Below, piece after piece: positions 28,582 to 36,444 of a DNA stretch of 36,444 nt. Position numbers and translations under genes: made by a program. The stretch spans positions 1 to 36,444 of IMG/VR virus record IMGVR_UViG_3300029448_000150. One strand, 5' to 3'. The notes beneath the pieces were generated by a model. It had not been told where the DNA came from. It made no database searches and saw only the letters and a program-made list of their open reading frames with translations. Within the stretch, counting starts at the first letter, position 1. Every line of letters starts with the position of its first letter. This stretch comes from a virus.

Positions 28582-28827
28582 ATGAAATACATAAACACGC
28601 AAAACATAAAGTTGTTTGCTAAAAAATACGGCAAGCAAATTCACGGTAAGGATCTACAAGTATCCTTGGAATTCATTACACAAGTACACGAACTTGTCGA
28701 GGCTGTTGTCAAATCCAATGTAGTCCAGCAGGACAACTTGGCAGGAACACTTAGATCAACTGATTGGGGTAACAACTGTATTGCTGATGCGAACTCCAAG
28801 ATGCAGGAAATAATTGATGAGGTCTAA
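28582..28827 (+). CDS. Small protein with possible histone-fold (81 aa)
   Basis: MKYINTQNIKLFAKKYGKQI, then HGKDLQVSLEFITQVHELVE and AVVKSNVVQQDNLAGTLRST. The pattern short helix (IKLFAKKYGKQI), long helix (KDLQVSLEFITQVHELVEAVVKSN), loop, then TLRSTDW is the layout of histone-fold proteins (bacterial ones read K-x-FAK-x-G...T-L-x-x-D). Sequence is too diverged to be sure. It follows the strongest promoter in the window, so it is probably abundant: a DNA-binding, genome-compacting or host-chromatin role would fit. Unrelated helical protein is the alternative. Confidence 0.5.
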   Translation: MKYINTQNIKLFAKKYGKQIHGKDLQVSLEFITQVHELVEAVVKSNVVQQDNLAGTLRSTDWGNNCIADANSKMQEIIDEV

Positions 28828-29074
28828 AGAAGTTGCACAGCTCCTAAAGAAATGGACTCAATCGCAGGAGTTCAAAGGTTGGAGCGACTACATGGTTGAT
28901 AGAACTATTGAGGCATTGGATTCCAGTGACTTCTCTTTTGATGATCTAAACCCACAAGTAAAAACATTCGTTCCGTATGTTGAAGAGGATGATTTGCCAA
29001 AGGATGACAATCAGGATTCCTCTCCAAAGATTGTTGTACCACGAACTTCATCAAACGATTGGCTAACCTTTTAA
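28817..29074 (+). CDS. Acidic protein paired with the histone-like gene (85 aa)
   Basis: ATG 28817 (AGGAAATAATTG just before) reads MRSKEVAQLLKKWTQSQEFK, GWSDYMVDRTIEALDSSDFS and an acidic, Asp-rich end, closing SSNDWLTF. Basic/helical front and acidic disordered tail. It overlaps the previous gene by 11 nt, so they are co-translated; the acidic tail could chaperone or regulate the partner. Unknown family. Confidence 0.55.
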   Translation: MRSKEVAQLLKKWTQSQEFKGWSDYMVDRTIEALDSSDFSFDDLNPQVKTFVPYVEEDDLPKDDNQDSSPKIVVPRTSSNDWLTF

Positions 29075-29089
29075 GGTAATCCAAAAACC

Positions 29090-29119
29090 AGTCCGCGCTC
29101 ACAAGGCGCGGGCTTTTTT
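29090..29119. terminator. Bidirectional terminator at the convergence of early and late units
   Basis: A 9-bp stem (29090-29098 with 29106-29114) with loop of seven is flanked by T-run on the plus side (29114-29119) and an A-run on the other side (29083-29087), so it can stop polymerase in both directions. It overlaps the 3' end of the giant minus gene. Confidence 0.8.
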
Positions 29120-32100
29120 ATATCCCCAACATATCCCTCGTTATACCGATGGGCTCTGGATTCACAGCTTGGAATGGATCTGGTAAGAAAAACAACTTAC
29201 CTTCGCGTTGCATACGCTTCTTCATGAATCTTATTTCTCTGTCTCTTTTGTACTCCCTTGCTTCTGGGGACACGTACTGCAACGTATCGTACAACGGCAG
29301 TGTTCTTTGGAACTTGGATTTCAGGCTTCTCTCCATTAAGGATCCTTCAGCTTCAAACAAATTAAAGAATGCGTCCGTGGAATCCTTCAAAGTAGTTAGA
29401 GGAGCTGGTGCAGCAAAATCAAACATAGATTCACCGTACCCTTCGAACTGCCCTTTGTACAGGAAGTACTTATTGATACCCGCTAGACGCACAGTGGAGT
29501 TAAACATATAATCCGACCAGTACCCAAGCCTACCTGCTATTAGATCCTTTAGTAAATCAATAGGTACACCGAGCATCAAGAAGTACGCTAGTAATCTTCC
29601 TAATCTTACGGATGCTTGGGCTCTAATCTTTGCACTCTCAGCCTTCGTCTTACCTTTGTCTGGTCCAAACATATCATTCAGTGCAATATTCCTAGCAGTA
29701 TTGAACTGCACAATCATAAAGGACTTCATGGTATAAAGCATTCTAGCATTTGGATGCTGGGTAGCAGCCAACGGTAGTCTTAATTGCGATAAAGGCTGAT
29801 TAACTAGAAGTTTGGATACAAGCACATCGGCTACAGCTTGATGCTGTCTCTTTGTTCTAGCCTTTGGATCCGCCTTCAGTGCAGTAAAGAACTCCGCCCT
29901 AGCATTCGGGGATACAATGGACGGGCTAAGGAAAGTTGCAATCTCAGCTTCCATCTTCTTGTGCTGCTTGGAGCTCTGGAACTGCTTCTTTAGTGTACCA
30001 TCCGTATTGAAGCCGTTGGATAGACGCTTGTACCTGCGGTAATTAGCATCCATTGTAGTGTTCTTCATTATTCTATCCAGAGTCCTGAACCCAGTAAGTG
30101 TCAGTCCTGTATCAATAATCTTCTTGAAGGCGTTCTTGTCATTCTGGAAGTTCTCCTCGAATACTCTATCCGTATCTATAAGTTCCCTTATATCGAACTC
30201 CTTGTTCCTGAACATGGATCCCATTGTATTAAAGAATCCATTGTCGTACGCAATGAAAGGCATATCGTACAACTGTGACATAGTTGATGTAAATTCTGTA
30301 AGTAGAGAGAAGTAACTGAACTGCCTTGCCCAACGAAGTGCAGTCATCTCCTGCGCTGTATTCGCCATTAGTGCTTTTGTTATCTGCGGTAAAGTATCAA
30401 AGAGTCTTTCTTGGTTTACTTCATCCTGCGTACTAGGATCATTCTTTAGTTGCTGTACAACTAACCCCAGTTCCGAAGTAGGATCAAAGTCAAAAGAAAC
30501 CCTGCCCTGTACGGATTGAGGTTGGACGGCTCTGTTACCCATGAACTTCGCAGTCTCAATGGAGTTCGTCATATCTATAATGTACCTAGCTAGAGCCTCA
30601 GTAGGAGGAACATAGGAATCAATGTCCGAGGAATCAATTAATTCTATTACTCTGGATTCCATTGGACTCGCACCCTTCTTGGGTTTAAGCGTTCCATCCG
30701 TCAAAATCTTTTGAATGAACAACTCTTCTTCTAAAGTATTTTTTTCTATAGGAGGTATAGGGTCAGGTCTTTTCCCTTTTTGTATATTGTACACAAACCC
30801 TTCTTTTTGTTGTACCTTAGCAAGTACTTCCTGAGCTTTCGTCATTGTTGGAACAGTAGCTATAAGAGAAGTATCGCCATTTGCATCCGTAGCTATAACT
30901 TCGTAAACTGTTTTCTCGTGCTTTGCACGCCTTTCATTTTCTTTTCGTACAGCACCGTCAATCGTACGAACCTCGAACCCGTACTTACGCAAGAACTTCA
31001 CCTTTCCGTCCTTGGTTAAATACCTAGGAAAGTAATTCTGCCTGTTGCCTATCTCTAATCTAGTTGCAGCCTCCGCGTACATCTCATCCAGCATAAATCT
31101 AATGGATGTATACTGATTAAGAAGGTTGTATTTAATTAGGAGTTTAGTTCTCTCTTCCCCTAGAGCTTTTTGTTCTTCCTCGGAGAACCTTGAGTTCTCC
31201 TCGTTTGGACTAAATGATATTAAGGACCATAGTCTTTCGTAGTCCTTCTTGTTTTTTTTCTTTATGGAATTAAATCCTGCACTAAAGCGTTGAATCATTC
31301 TGCCCCTACTAAAGATTAAATAATCTTTTCTCTTGATGAAGTTCGTAAAGACTGTTTCTAGGCTTGGGTGTATATCCGCTAGAAGCTGACCGATGGGTAC
31401 TAGGAACTTGGAGAATACTCCTACGCCCTTCTCTGGTCCCTCAAGATCCACCTTATCTATATTCTTTGTATCCTCCTCCACAGGTGAGTTACCATCCGCT
31501 AGTTTTCTTAAATCCCTAGTTAAATCATTTGCGCTCAAAGAAACACCCTCTGTGTTCTGCGAATACATGGATCTAACTTGGTCAATAAGTTTTTGATTTA
31601 CTGGTCTAGCCTCTGGATCCACTTGCTGTAAAAGATTCACGGAATCCAAGAACATATTTGCTACAGAGGAATCCACCAGAGCTTCCTTATCAAATATTCT
31701 AGCTACGTACGCTTGAACATCCTTGATGAACTTCTTAACTACTGTAAATGCTGGACCAGATGTAAGTACTCTTCTGCTTCCGCTGTCCTTAAATTCTTCA
31801 GATATACCTCCGTACGAGAACTGCTCTACAATTGCCCTAATGTACTCAGCACCTCTTAGGTAATCAGTGCTTGAACCGAACTTAAATCCTTGTCCACCGT
31901 ACGCTTCATCAAGCCTATTCTTTTGCTCCTTGGTTAAAAGTTTGCTTAGTTTTTTATATATTGGTCCATCCTCACCTTTAGCTACTATTGAAGTAATAGC
32001 GTGTATTAGCTCATGGCGCATGAGTCTATCTATAGCATTGGTGTTTATTTCTCCTGTACCAGAGAATGCATCCAAGTGTATAACTATGGTATGCTTACTG

Positions 32101-34271
32101 GGAGAATAGTATCCAGCGGTTCTTGATCCTGCTGGTGCACGTTGTTTAAACAAAATCTTTAAATACTTACCGCCCTGATCCCTTTCAGACTTAGTCATAA
32201 AGATTTTACCCTTTAGCATAAGTTTTTTGTTTCGTACAACGTACTCTTGTTTAGCCTGTACTTCATCTAGACCAAATTGTACCCCGTACTTCCTAAGAAT
32301 ATATTTAATAATAGTGGAGTTTATTATACCTGACTCCGCTGTTTGCTCAGGGATTGGATCCAGAACTACATCTGGGTTTACTTCTGTGCTTGGTCCTTCA
32401 CCAACGAGTTCAGCCAAGTTCTCAAGCATCTCCGCTTTTGTTTTAGCGAATGCAGGAAATACAGAAGAACCGTCCTCATCAACTCCTTGAGAAAAGTTTG
32501 ACATGGTTTCATCCACTTGGTCATTGCTTAACACGTTTCCGTTGGAGTCCGATAAACGGAAGTTCCCTAAAAAATCCCTAGTAAAAAATAAATCTCTTCC
32601 CTGAGCTAGTACTTTGAATACTGGATTCTCGGATGCGCTCAATGGTAGCTTTGTGGACTTGGACTTCTTGCCACGAGCAACTTGAACGGGTTTCAAATTA
32701 TTTAAAGCATCCGCTTCTGGCTCTGGGGCAGGTTCAGGAGTTGGTTCTGGAGTTGGTTCGGGAGTTGGTTCGGGAGTTGGTTCGGGCTCCGTTTCAGGTG
32801 CAGTCTCTGGCTCTGGCTCAGGTGCTGTCTCCTCCTCCGCAGTAGTTTCCTCCTCCGCAGTAGTTTCCTCCTCTGAATCCGTTTCCTCTTCTTCAGTAGC
32901 TTCTTCCTCTGGAGTAGTCTCTGGTTCGGGCTCAGGGGTAGGTTCCTGTTCAGGTGCAGTTTCAGGTTCTGTTTCTGGTGCAGTCCCTGCATCCGTTACG
33001 GATTCCTGTACTAGTACTTCACCCTCTGGCAAGTACTGCCCTGTAAATTCACTTCTAAATACTTTTTCAGCCTCCTCTTTATTACTAGCAATAATAGGTA
33101 CAGTTGTTGTTTCCCCAGTACCAAAGGATGTAAAGGTTATATTAAATACTCTTGCGTCCTTAGAACCCTCATCAACAGCAGTGGGTTCTAGATCTCTTTC
33201 ACCTCTTGCGATACGTACAGTATCCCCTGCTCCAGATGCAATACCACCCACTGCAAATCCAACAGTGAACTCCGTTATTCTTCGAGCAAGTGCATCACCA
33301 GTAATAACATTTCTATCCGAATCATATAGGTTCTTCGCTAGTAAATCCAGAATTGCGCCATCACCCAATGATTCCTGTAAGCCCTCCGCTGTACCACTTT
33401 TAAAAGCATTCTTGGAAGCAGAACCAAGAGCTTTTTTTAAAGTTCCTTCTGGGACTGCTTTGCCTAGTTTTAATCTATTTAATACAGTTTGCAGTGGTCC
33501 TTTCATTCCAGACACGTACTTAAATACAGTAGCGTCCAAAGCACCTGTTGTTGCACCGTATACTATGGATCCATCCGTAACCTTTTTGGCTTCTGCATCG
33601 GACATTTCATATATCTTTTTGCCCAATGTATTTTCTGCATCATCAATGAACTCCGATGTTCTGTTAAAGAAAGCTGTACCAAAAACAGCAGCAGTACCAG
33701 CAGCTACACCAGCAAAAGGATTCGCAGTAGCTAGAGTTGTAGCACCACCAACCGCCTTAGCTGCTGCTGCGTACCCAACAAATTGACCTAGACCCCTAGA
33801 AACAGAGGAGACAAATGCACCGAATCCAGTTTTACCGAAGTTCGGATCCGCATTTAGTTTCTGTGGTAGGGTTTCATCGAATACTTTGGAGACTCTCTCA
33901 GCGTGCTTGTACGCACTCTTCTGCCTTTCTAGGCGTTCTTGGTTGCGCTTTACGTAATCATCGTACGCCTGTTGTCTAGCCCTCGGTGTTTTGTTGAACT
34001 CCTCTTCACTAAGAGTGGGGTTCGCATAAAAATCAGCAGCTACATCCACTGCACCCTCGTAAGTTTTGCCAAAGGTTTCAGAGAAACCAAGCAACCCTTG
34101 CTTGAACACTTCCGCAAATACATTACCGCTGGAAGCTCTTTGTGTAAAACGGTTCCTGTACACAGGATACCTATTTAAAAACTCGTACGTAAGTTTGTTG
34201 TTATCTACGTCCTTGTACTGCGGAAACTTATTTTTTACCGCTGCAGCGAATGATTCTACTGTTTCTGGCAT
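29118..34271 (-). CDS. Giant ejection-type internal virion protein with HExxH protease motif (1717 aa)
   Basis: 1717 residues. The N-terminal 120 are helical (KNKFPQYKDVDNNKLTYEFL). Residues about 155-210 are Ala/Gly/Val-rich and hydrophobic. An acidic/Pro-rich linker follows (about 430-520, E/T/P repeats). The HELIH motif is at 753-757, with a plausible third ligand in GAEYIRAIVEQF (about 809-816), consistent with a zinc metalloprotease. The long helical C-terminal half fits ejection proteins (T7 gp16-type in position). It probably crosses the envelope during DNA injection and may cut cell wall or protein on the way. It ends at the bidirectional terminator. Start ATG 34271 is well placed after the 194-aa gene. 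Confidence 0.75.
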   Translation of the reverse strand: MPETVESFAAAVKNKFPQYKDVDNNKLTYEFLNRYPVYRNRFTQRASSGNVFAEVFKQGLLGFSETFGKTYEGAVDVAADFYANPTLSEEEFNKTPRARQQAYDDYVKRNQERLERQKSAYKHAERVSKVFDETLPQKLNADPNFGKTGFGAFVSSVSRGLGQFVGYAAAAKAVGGATTLATANPFAGVAAGTAAVFGTAFFNRTSEFIDDAENTLGKKIYEMSDAEAKKVTDGSIVYGATTGALDATVFKYVSGMKGPLQTVLNRLKLGKAVPEGTLKKALGSASKNAFKSGTAEGLQESLGDGAILDLLAKNLYDSDRNVITGDALARRITEFTVGFAVGGIASGAGDTVRIARGERDLEPTAVDEGSKDARVFNITFTSFGTGETTTVPIIASNKEEAEKVFRSEFTGQYLPEGEVLVQESVTDAGTAPETEPETAPEQEPTPEPEPETTPEEEATEEEETDSEEETTAEEETTAEEETAPEPEPETAPETEPEPTPEPTPEPTPEPTPEPAPEPEADALNNLKPVQVARGKKSKSTKLPLSASENPVFKVLAQGRDLFFTRDFLGNFRLSDSNGNVLSNDQVDETMSNFSQGVDEDGSSVFPAFAKTKAEMLENLAELVGEGPSTEVNPDVVLDPIPEQTAESGIINSTIIKYILRKYGVQFGLDEVQAKQEYVVRNKKLMLKGKIFMTKSERDQGGKYLKILFKQRAPAGSRTAGYYSPSKHTIVIHLDAFSGTGEINTNAIDRLMRHELIHAITSIVAKGEDGPIYKKLSKLLTKEQKNRLDEAYGGQGFKFGSSTDYLRGAEYIRAIVEQFSYGGISEEFKDSGSRRVLTSGPAFTVVKKFIKDVQAYVARIFDKEALVDSSVANMFLDSVNLLQQVDPEARPVNQKLIDQVRSMYSQNTEGVSLSANDLTRDLRKLADGNSPVEEDTKNIDKVDLEGPEKGVGVFSKFLVPIGQLLADIHPSLETVFTNFIKRKDYLIFSRGRMIQRFSAGFNSIKKKNKKDYERLWSLISFSPNEENSRFSEEEQKALGEERTKLLIKYNLLNQYTSIRFMLDEMYAEAATRLEIGNRQNYFPRYLTKDGKVKFLRKYGFEVRTIDGAVRKENERRAKHEKTVYEVIATDANGDTSLIATVPTMTKAQEVLAKVQQKEGFVYNIQKGKRPDPIPPIEKNTLEEELFIQKILTDGTLKPKKGASPMESRVIELIDSSDIDSYVPPTEALARYIIDMTNSIETAKFMGNRAVQPQSVQGRVSFDFDPTSELGLVVQQLKNDPSTQDEVNQERLFDTLPQITKALMANTAQEMTALRWARQFSYFSLLTEFTSTMSQLYDMPFIAYDNGFFNTMGSMFRNKEFDIRELIDTDRVFEENFQNDKNAFKKIIDTGLTLTGFRTLDRIMKNTTMDANYRRYKRLSNGFNTDGTLKKQFQSSKQHKKMEAEIATFLSPSIVSPNARAEFFTALKADPKARTKRQHQAVADVLVSKLLVNQPLSQLRLPLAATQHPNARMLYTMKSFMIVQFNTARNIALNDMFGPDKGKTKAESAKIRAQASVRLGRLLAYFLMLGVPIDLLKDLIAGRLGYWSDYMFNSTVRLAGINKYFLYKGQFEGYGESMFDFAAPAPLTTLKDSTDAFFNLFEAEGSLMERSLKSKFQRTLPLYDTLQYVSPEAREYKRDREIRFMKKRMQREGKLFFLPDPFQAVNPEPIGITRDMLGI
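32731..32790 (-). repeat. Tandem 12-bp repeat (Pro-Glu/Thr linker)
   Basis: Five imperfect 12-base units from GGTTCAGGAGTT to GGTTCGGGCTCC encode the repeated PEPT of the linker. Likely length-variable. Confidence 0.85.
32830..32865 (-). repeat. Tandem 18-bp repeat (Glu/Thr linker)
   Basis: Two exact 18-base units plus a partial third encode repeated EETTAE in the same acidic linker. Confidence 0.8.
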
Positions 34272-34280
34272 ACCAAATTT

Positions 34281-34865
34281 TCACTTACCTGTAGTTTTTT
34301 TGAAGTCAAAACCCATGGGGTTCTCAGATAATCTAAAGAACTCCTCTGCTCCCTCGAAGTTAAAGATTTCATTATCCGTGTCCGCTAAAGTTATCTCTTG
34401 ATTCGATGTTCTATCTATAATTTTTCCACCCTTGTATTTATATCTATCGCTGAGGGATCCACTCTTTACGGCATCCAGAAAGTTATCTGTCATTTTTGGA
34501 GCAGTCCTATCTGGGGTTTCCATAGAAGAAGTTAAGAATTGACCGTATAATGCAGCACCACCTTCTAAGCCAAAGGTATCCACTACACTTTTTGCAGCAG
34601 CTTGTATTTCATCTTCCTCTGCACGTATTGTATCAATGCCAAAACTTTTAGCTATATCAGGATTGTTTTTTAGTGCACCAGCAATACCGCTAACCAATGC
34701 TTTCTTTTGTTTCTTCTCCTTGAACTTACCTACTGCGTCCCCAACTCTATTACCTAAATCCTGTATAGCAGCAGCTTGTATATTAGCTGCTCCAATTATG
34801 CCTTGAGCTGCACCACTGTAATCCAGTAGAGTGGGATCCACCCTTGATCCTGCTTGAAATCCCAT
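34281..34865 (-). CDS. Ejection-block protein (194 aa)
   Basis: Opens MGFQAGSRVDPTLLDYSGAA, then IIGAANIQAAAIQDLGNRVG and FKEKKQKKALVSGIAGALK. Ala/Gly-rich helical protein, placed between two other ejection-type genes; probably an internal virion protein delivered with DNA (T7 gp14/15 position), though no named family is proved. It is coupled to the 352-aa gene by overlap at 34865. Confidence 0.55.
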   Translation of the reverse strand: MGFQAGSRVDPTLLDYSGAAQGIIGAANIQAAAIQDLGNRVGDAVGKFKEKKQKKALVSGIAGALKNNPDIAKSFGIDTIRAEEDEIQAAAKSVVDTFGLEGGAALYGQFLTSSMETPDRTAPKMTDNFLDAVKSGSLSDRYKYKGGKIIDRTSNQEITLADTDNEIFNFEGAEEFFRLSENPMGFDFKKTTGK

Positions 34866-35923
34866 TACTTAATCCTCCCGTCCATCCACTTGCGGATGAT
34901 TGATTTAATCATTGGTTTATTAGAAATAAACTTAGCGAATCTTTCACCGTGCCTTATGTAAACGTTCAGAAGCCAAGGTGGTGAGTCCTGAAGCATCCAA
35001 GCTCTGAATCGTAACCACTTTGGATTCTGTACTCCGTATACTTCACGGGCTACCCAGCATATAAATGCTGCACCTATTGTACCCGCTGCACTTAAAAGTG
35101 AACCACGGTTGGAAGCATCAGCTTGCATCTGAGCACCAAGAAGATTCATATCTTGAGAACGCTGTTGCATAGCTAGATTAATACCCATATTTGGATCAAA
35201 TAATTGTGGTCCTGCCTGTTGCCCAGCTAGGGCAGTAGCCTGTCCGTATAACTGAGAACCCATAGTAGTGCTTTGTGCAGGGCGACCAAACAGAAACTGC
35301 GATGGGTCACCGCCTATTTGTCTAGCTTGAGAGAAGCCCATTTGTCCTGCTCTCTGTGCTTGCTGTCTAAGGTTCGCTCTAGCGTCCTCTCTACCGAGAA
35401 CAGCAGCAGCATCCACGGAAGCGTCCCTGCCTCTACCTCTGGATATACCAGATGCTCTAGCTGCTTGATCCACCTGCCGTTGTCTTTCTGGAGATAGATC
35501 TCCTTCAGCTTCAGCATAAAGTCTTTCTGCTTGTTGTTGCTGTAATTCCTGAAGTCTAGCAGAAGCGGGATCCGATGCACGCAGAGCCTCTGTTACTTGA
35601 CCACCAAGGGAACCCAATAATGCTACTTCTCTTTCTTTAGCAGCTTGTTCTATAGGAGCAAAAGCATCGGAAGCCCTTCGCTGAAGATCTATTAAACCAT
35701 CTTGACCATCGGAACCAAACAATGCTGCTTCTTGATCCGCTAATTCTAGGGCTTGGAACTTGGGTCTAAACTCAGCTTCCGCAGCAAGTAGTTTTTGTTG
35801 TAGTACGGGATCCGTTATGCCCCCGTAGGACTCGAAGTCCTTACCAAATAAAAATTCTCCAGCTGATTTAGATGGATCAATCGGATCAGGTTGTTGTATT
35901 GTTGTTCCTCCTTTGCCTCCCAT
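34865..35923 (-). CDS. Internal virion/tail-tip protein with conserved C-terminal helix domain (352 aa)
   Basis: The N-terminal 280 residues are Gln/Ala-rich and helical (LQELQQQQAERLYAEAEG, NMGINLAMQQRSQDMNLLGA), as in internal virion proteins. The C-terminal 65 form a distinct block: AAFICWVAREVYGVQNPKWL, then RFRAWMLQDSPPWLLNVYI and RHGERFAKFISNKP. This CWxAREVYG..NPKW.xFRxWML pattern occurs at the C-terminus of many phage ejection or tail-tip proteins. It heads the ejection block and starts at ATG 35923 (AGGTATT upstream). Confidence 0.7.
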   Translation of the reverse strand: MGGKGGTTIQQPDPIDPSKSAGEFLFGKDFESYGGITDPVLQQKLLAAEAEFRPKFQALELADQEAALFGSDGQDGLIDLQRRASDAFAPIEQAAKEREVALLGSLGGQVTEALRASDPASARLQELQQQQAERLYAEAEGDLSPERQRQVDQAARASGISRGRGRDASVDAAAVLGREDARANLRQQAQRAGQMGFSQARQIGGDPSQFLFGRPAQSTTMGSQLYGQATALAGQQAGPQLFDPNMGINLAMQQRSQDMNLLGAQMQADASNRGSLLSAAGTIGAAFICWVAREVYGVQNPKWLRFRAWMLQDSPPWLLNVYIRHGERFAKFISNKPMIKSIIRKWMDGRIK

Positions 35924-35928
35924 AATAC

Positions 35929-36417
35929 CTAGTTGTTAATTATTTTTTTAAAAAGTCTGTTGTCGTAGTTAACCCTTTTAGGGAAACCATTTCTGTACCT
36001 TAAACCTATTTTGTTTTTGGTAAGAACCTCTGGGCATTTATCAACGAAATCCTGTGTTAGTTCCTTAAATGCACCTTCACCCTCAGCAAAAAGGAACGCT
36101 AGAAATACACTATCTCCGTCCTCTCTGTCCGCTTCCCAGTTATTAATAAATTCCCAGCCATCGTCCTCGTTACAATTATACCACATAAAGACACCCCGAA
36201 TAGAAGTATCCTCATTGTAGTGAACAATTAATGTTTGCTTCGCCCAGTGATAGGCAACCATTAGACGTATAAGTTCTTTGTCCCAGTCCTGAAATACCTT
36301 GCCGTTCTCGTGCTGAATACAGAAGTCCACTACCTCATCCATAGCAAGTAATGCACCCGCTTGATTGCGATTTTGAAGAGCTACTTGTACGGATTGAAGT
36401 AAACGATTATACGACAT
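35929..36417 (-). CDS. Conserved phage protein of the late operon (162 aa)
   Basis: MSYNRLLQSVQVALQNRNQA, FCIQHENGKVFQDWDKELIR, then LMVAYHWAKQTLIVHYNEDT, MWYNCNEDDGWEFINNWEAD. A compact alpha/beta protein rich in aromatics, of a type that precedes ejection proteins in marine podoviruses. Function not known. Its start region lies in the terminal overlap, and a second, 91 percent identical copy starts at 245. The protein-level differences are conservative, so the gene is under purifying selection. Confidence 0.65.
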   Translation of the reverse strand: MSYNRLLQSVQVALQNRNQAGALLAMDEVVDFCIQHENGKVFQDWDKELIRLMVAYHWAKQTLIVHYNEDTSIRGVFMWYNCNEDDGWEFINNWEADREDGDSVFLAFLFAEGEGAFKELTQDFVDKCPEVLTKNKIGLRYRNGFPKRVNYDNRLFKKIINN

Positions 36418-36444
36418 TAGTGTTTAAGGGCAATTAATTTGGAA
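36173..36444. repeat. Right arm of imperfect terminal overlap (partner 1-272)
   Basis: Same 272-base segment as the left arm, about 25 mismatches and no gaps, ending at the last base of the window. Joining the two arms gives a closed unit of about 36,172 bp. Confidence 0.85.

Noticed and set aside
32702-32992. Long Gln/Leu/Lys-rich frame within the giant gene
   Set aside because: It arises from the 12- and 18-bp repeats of the acidic linker read in another frame; no start signal or conservation.
33181-33786. Plus-strand 201-codon open frame opposite the ejection gene
   Set aside because: Composition (Ser/Pro/Ala) is the mirror of the Gly/Ala-rich minus gene; no Shine-Dalgarno and it lies inside a strong minus CDS.
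1-36444. Search for tRNA, CRISPR arrays, integrase and insertion sequences
   Set aside because: No tRNA-like acceptor/T-arm, no spaced repeats, no tyrosine or serine recombinase motif and no transposase seen; the HTH protein alone is not evidence of lysogeny.

Overview
The window looks like one complete genome of a small tailed phage (about 36.2 kb, very probably a short-tailed podovirus-type Caudoviricetes, most likely marine). The call rests on a full set of virion genes: terminase small and large subunits, portal, acidic scaffold, an SU10-type (DUF5309-like) major capsid protein, tail and collar-fibre proteins and a 1717-residue ejection-type protein. There is also a recombination/replication set: RecB/Cas4-like exonuclease, endonuclease VII, ERF annealing protein and DnaB helicase. 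I see no DNA polymerase, RNA polymerase, integrase, repressor, tRNA or CRISPR. The first 272 bases and the last 272 bases align without gaps at about 91 percent identity, so the two ends overlap like the ends of a circular or terminally redundant molecule sampled from two close strains. Closed unit length would be about 36,172 bp.

Layout. Two opposed transcription units leave a divergent control region at 19702-20146. Leftward (minus strand) runs one long late operon: PD-(D/E)XK-like nuclease, TerS, a 79-aa gene, TerL, an IF2N-like gene, portal, a 69-aa gene, scaffold, capsid and capsid accessory protein, then an intrinsic terminator. Tail/adaptor genes and a two-LamG tail protein follow. Next come a lysis/membrane block with small TM proteins and a secreted protein carrying a PEP-CTERM-like tail, a cassette of very small lysine/arginine-rich genes (3.2-4.9 kb), a 749-aa tail protein and a collar fibre. 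Across the window junction the operon continues with the ejection proteins (36.4 down to 29.1 kb). Rightward (plus strand, 20.1-29.1 kb) runs the early region: small unknown genes, a lytic transglycosylase-type endolysin, an HTH protein, then recombination, helicase and accessory genes. The two units converge on a bidirectional terminator at about 29.1 kb.

How it works together. Early transcription probably uses host sigma-70 polymerase, because TTGACA boxes sit in four intergenic sites. Replication would combine a phage helicase with the host polymerase, with an exonuclease/ERF pair and a resolvase to make and process concatemers. Late genes package the DNA and build the particle. Many late genes are translationally coupled (TAATG or ATGA overlaps).

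The host cannot be named. Consensus sigma-70-like promoters argue against Bacteroidota, and the exosortase-type C-terminal signal on one phage protein hints at a host with exosortase, for example some Verrucomicrobiota or Proteobacteria. The most interesting candidates for undescribed biology are that PEP-CTERM-like phage protein, the cationic microprotein cassette, and a possible histone-fold protein behind its own promoter at 28.5 kb.
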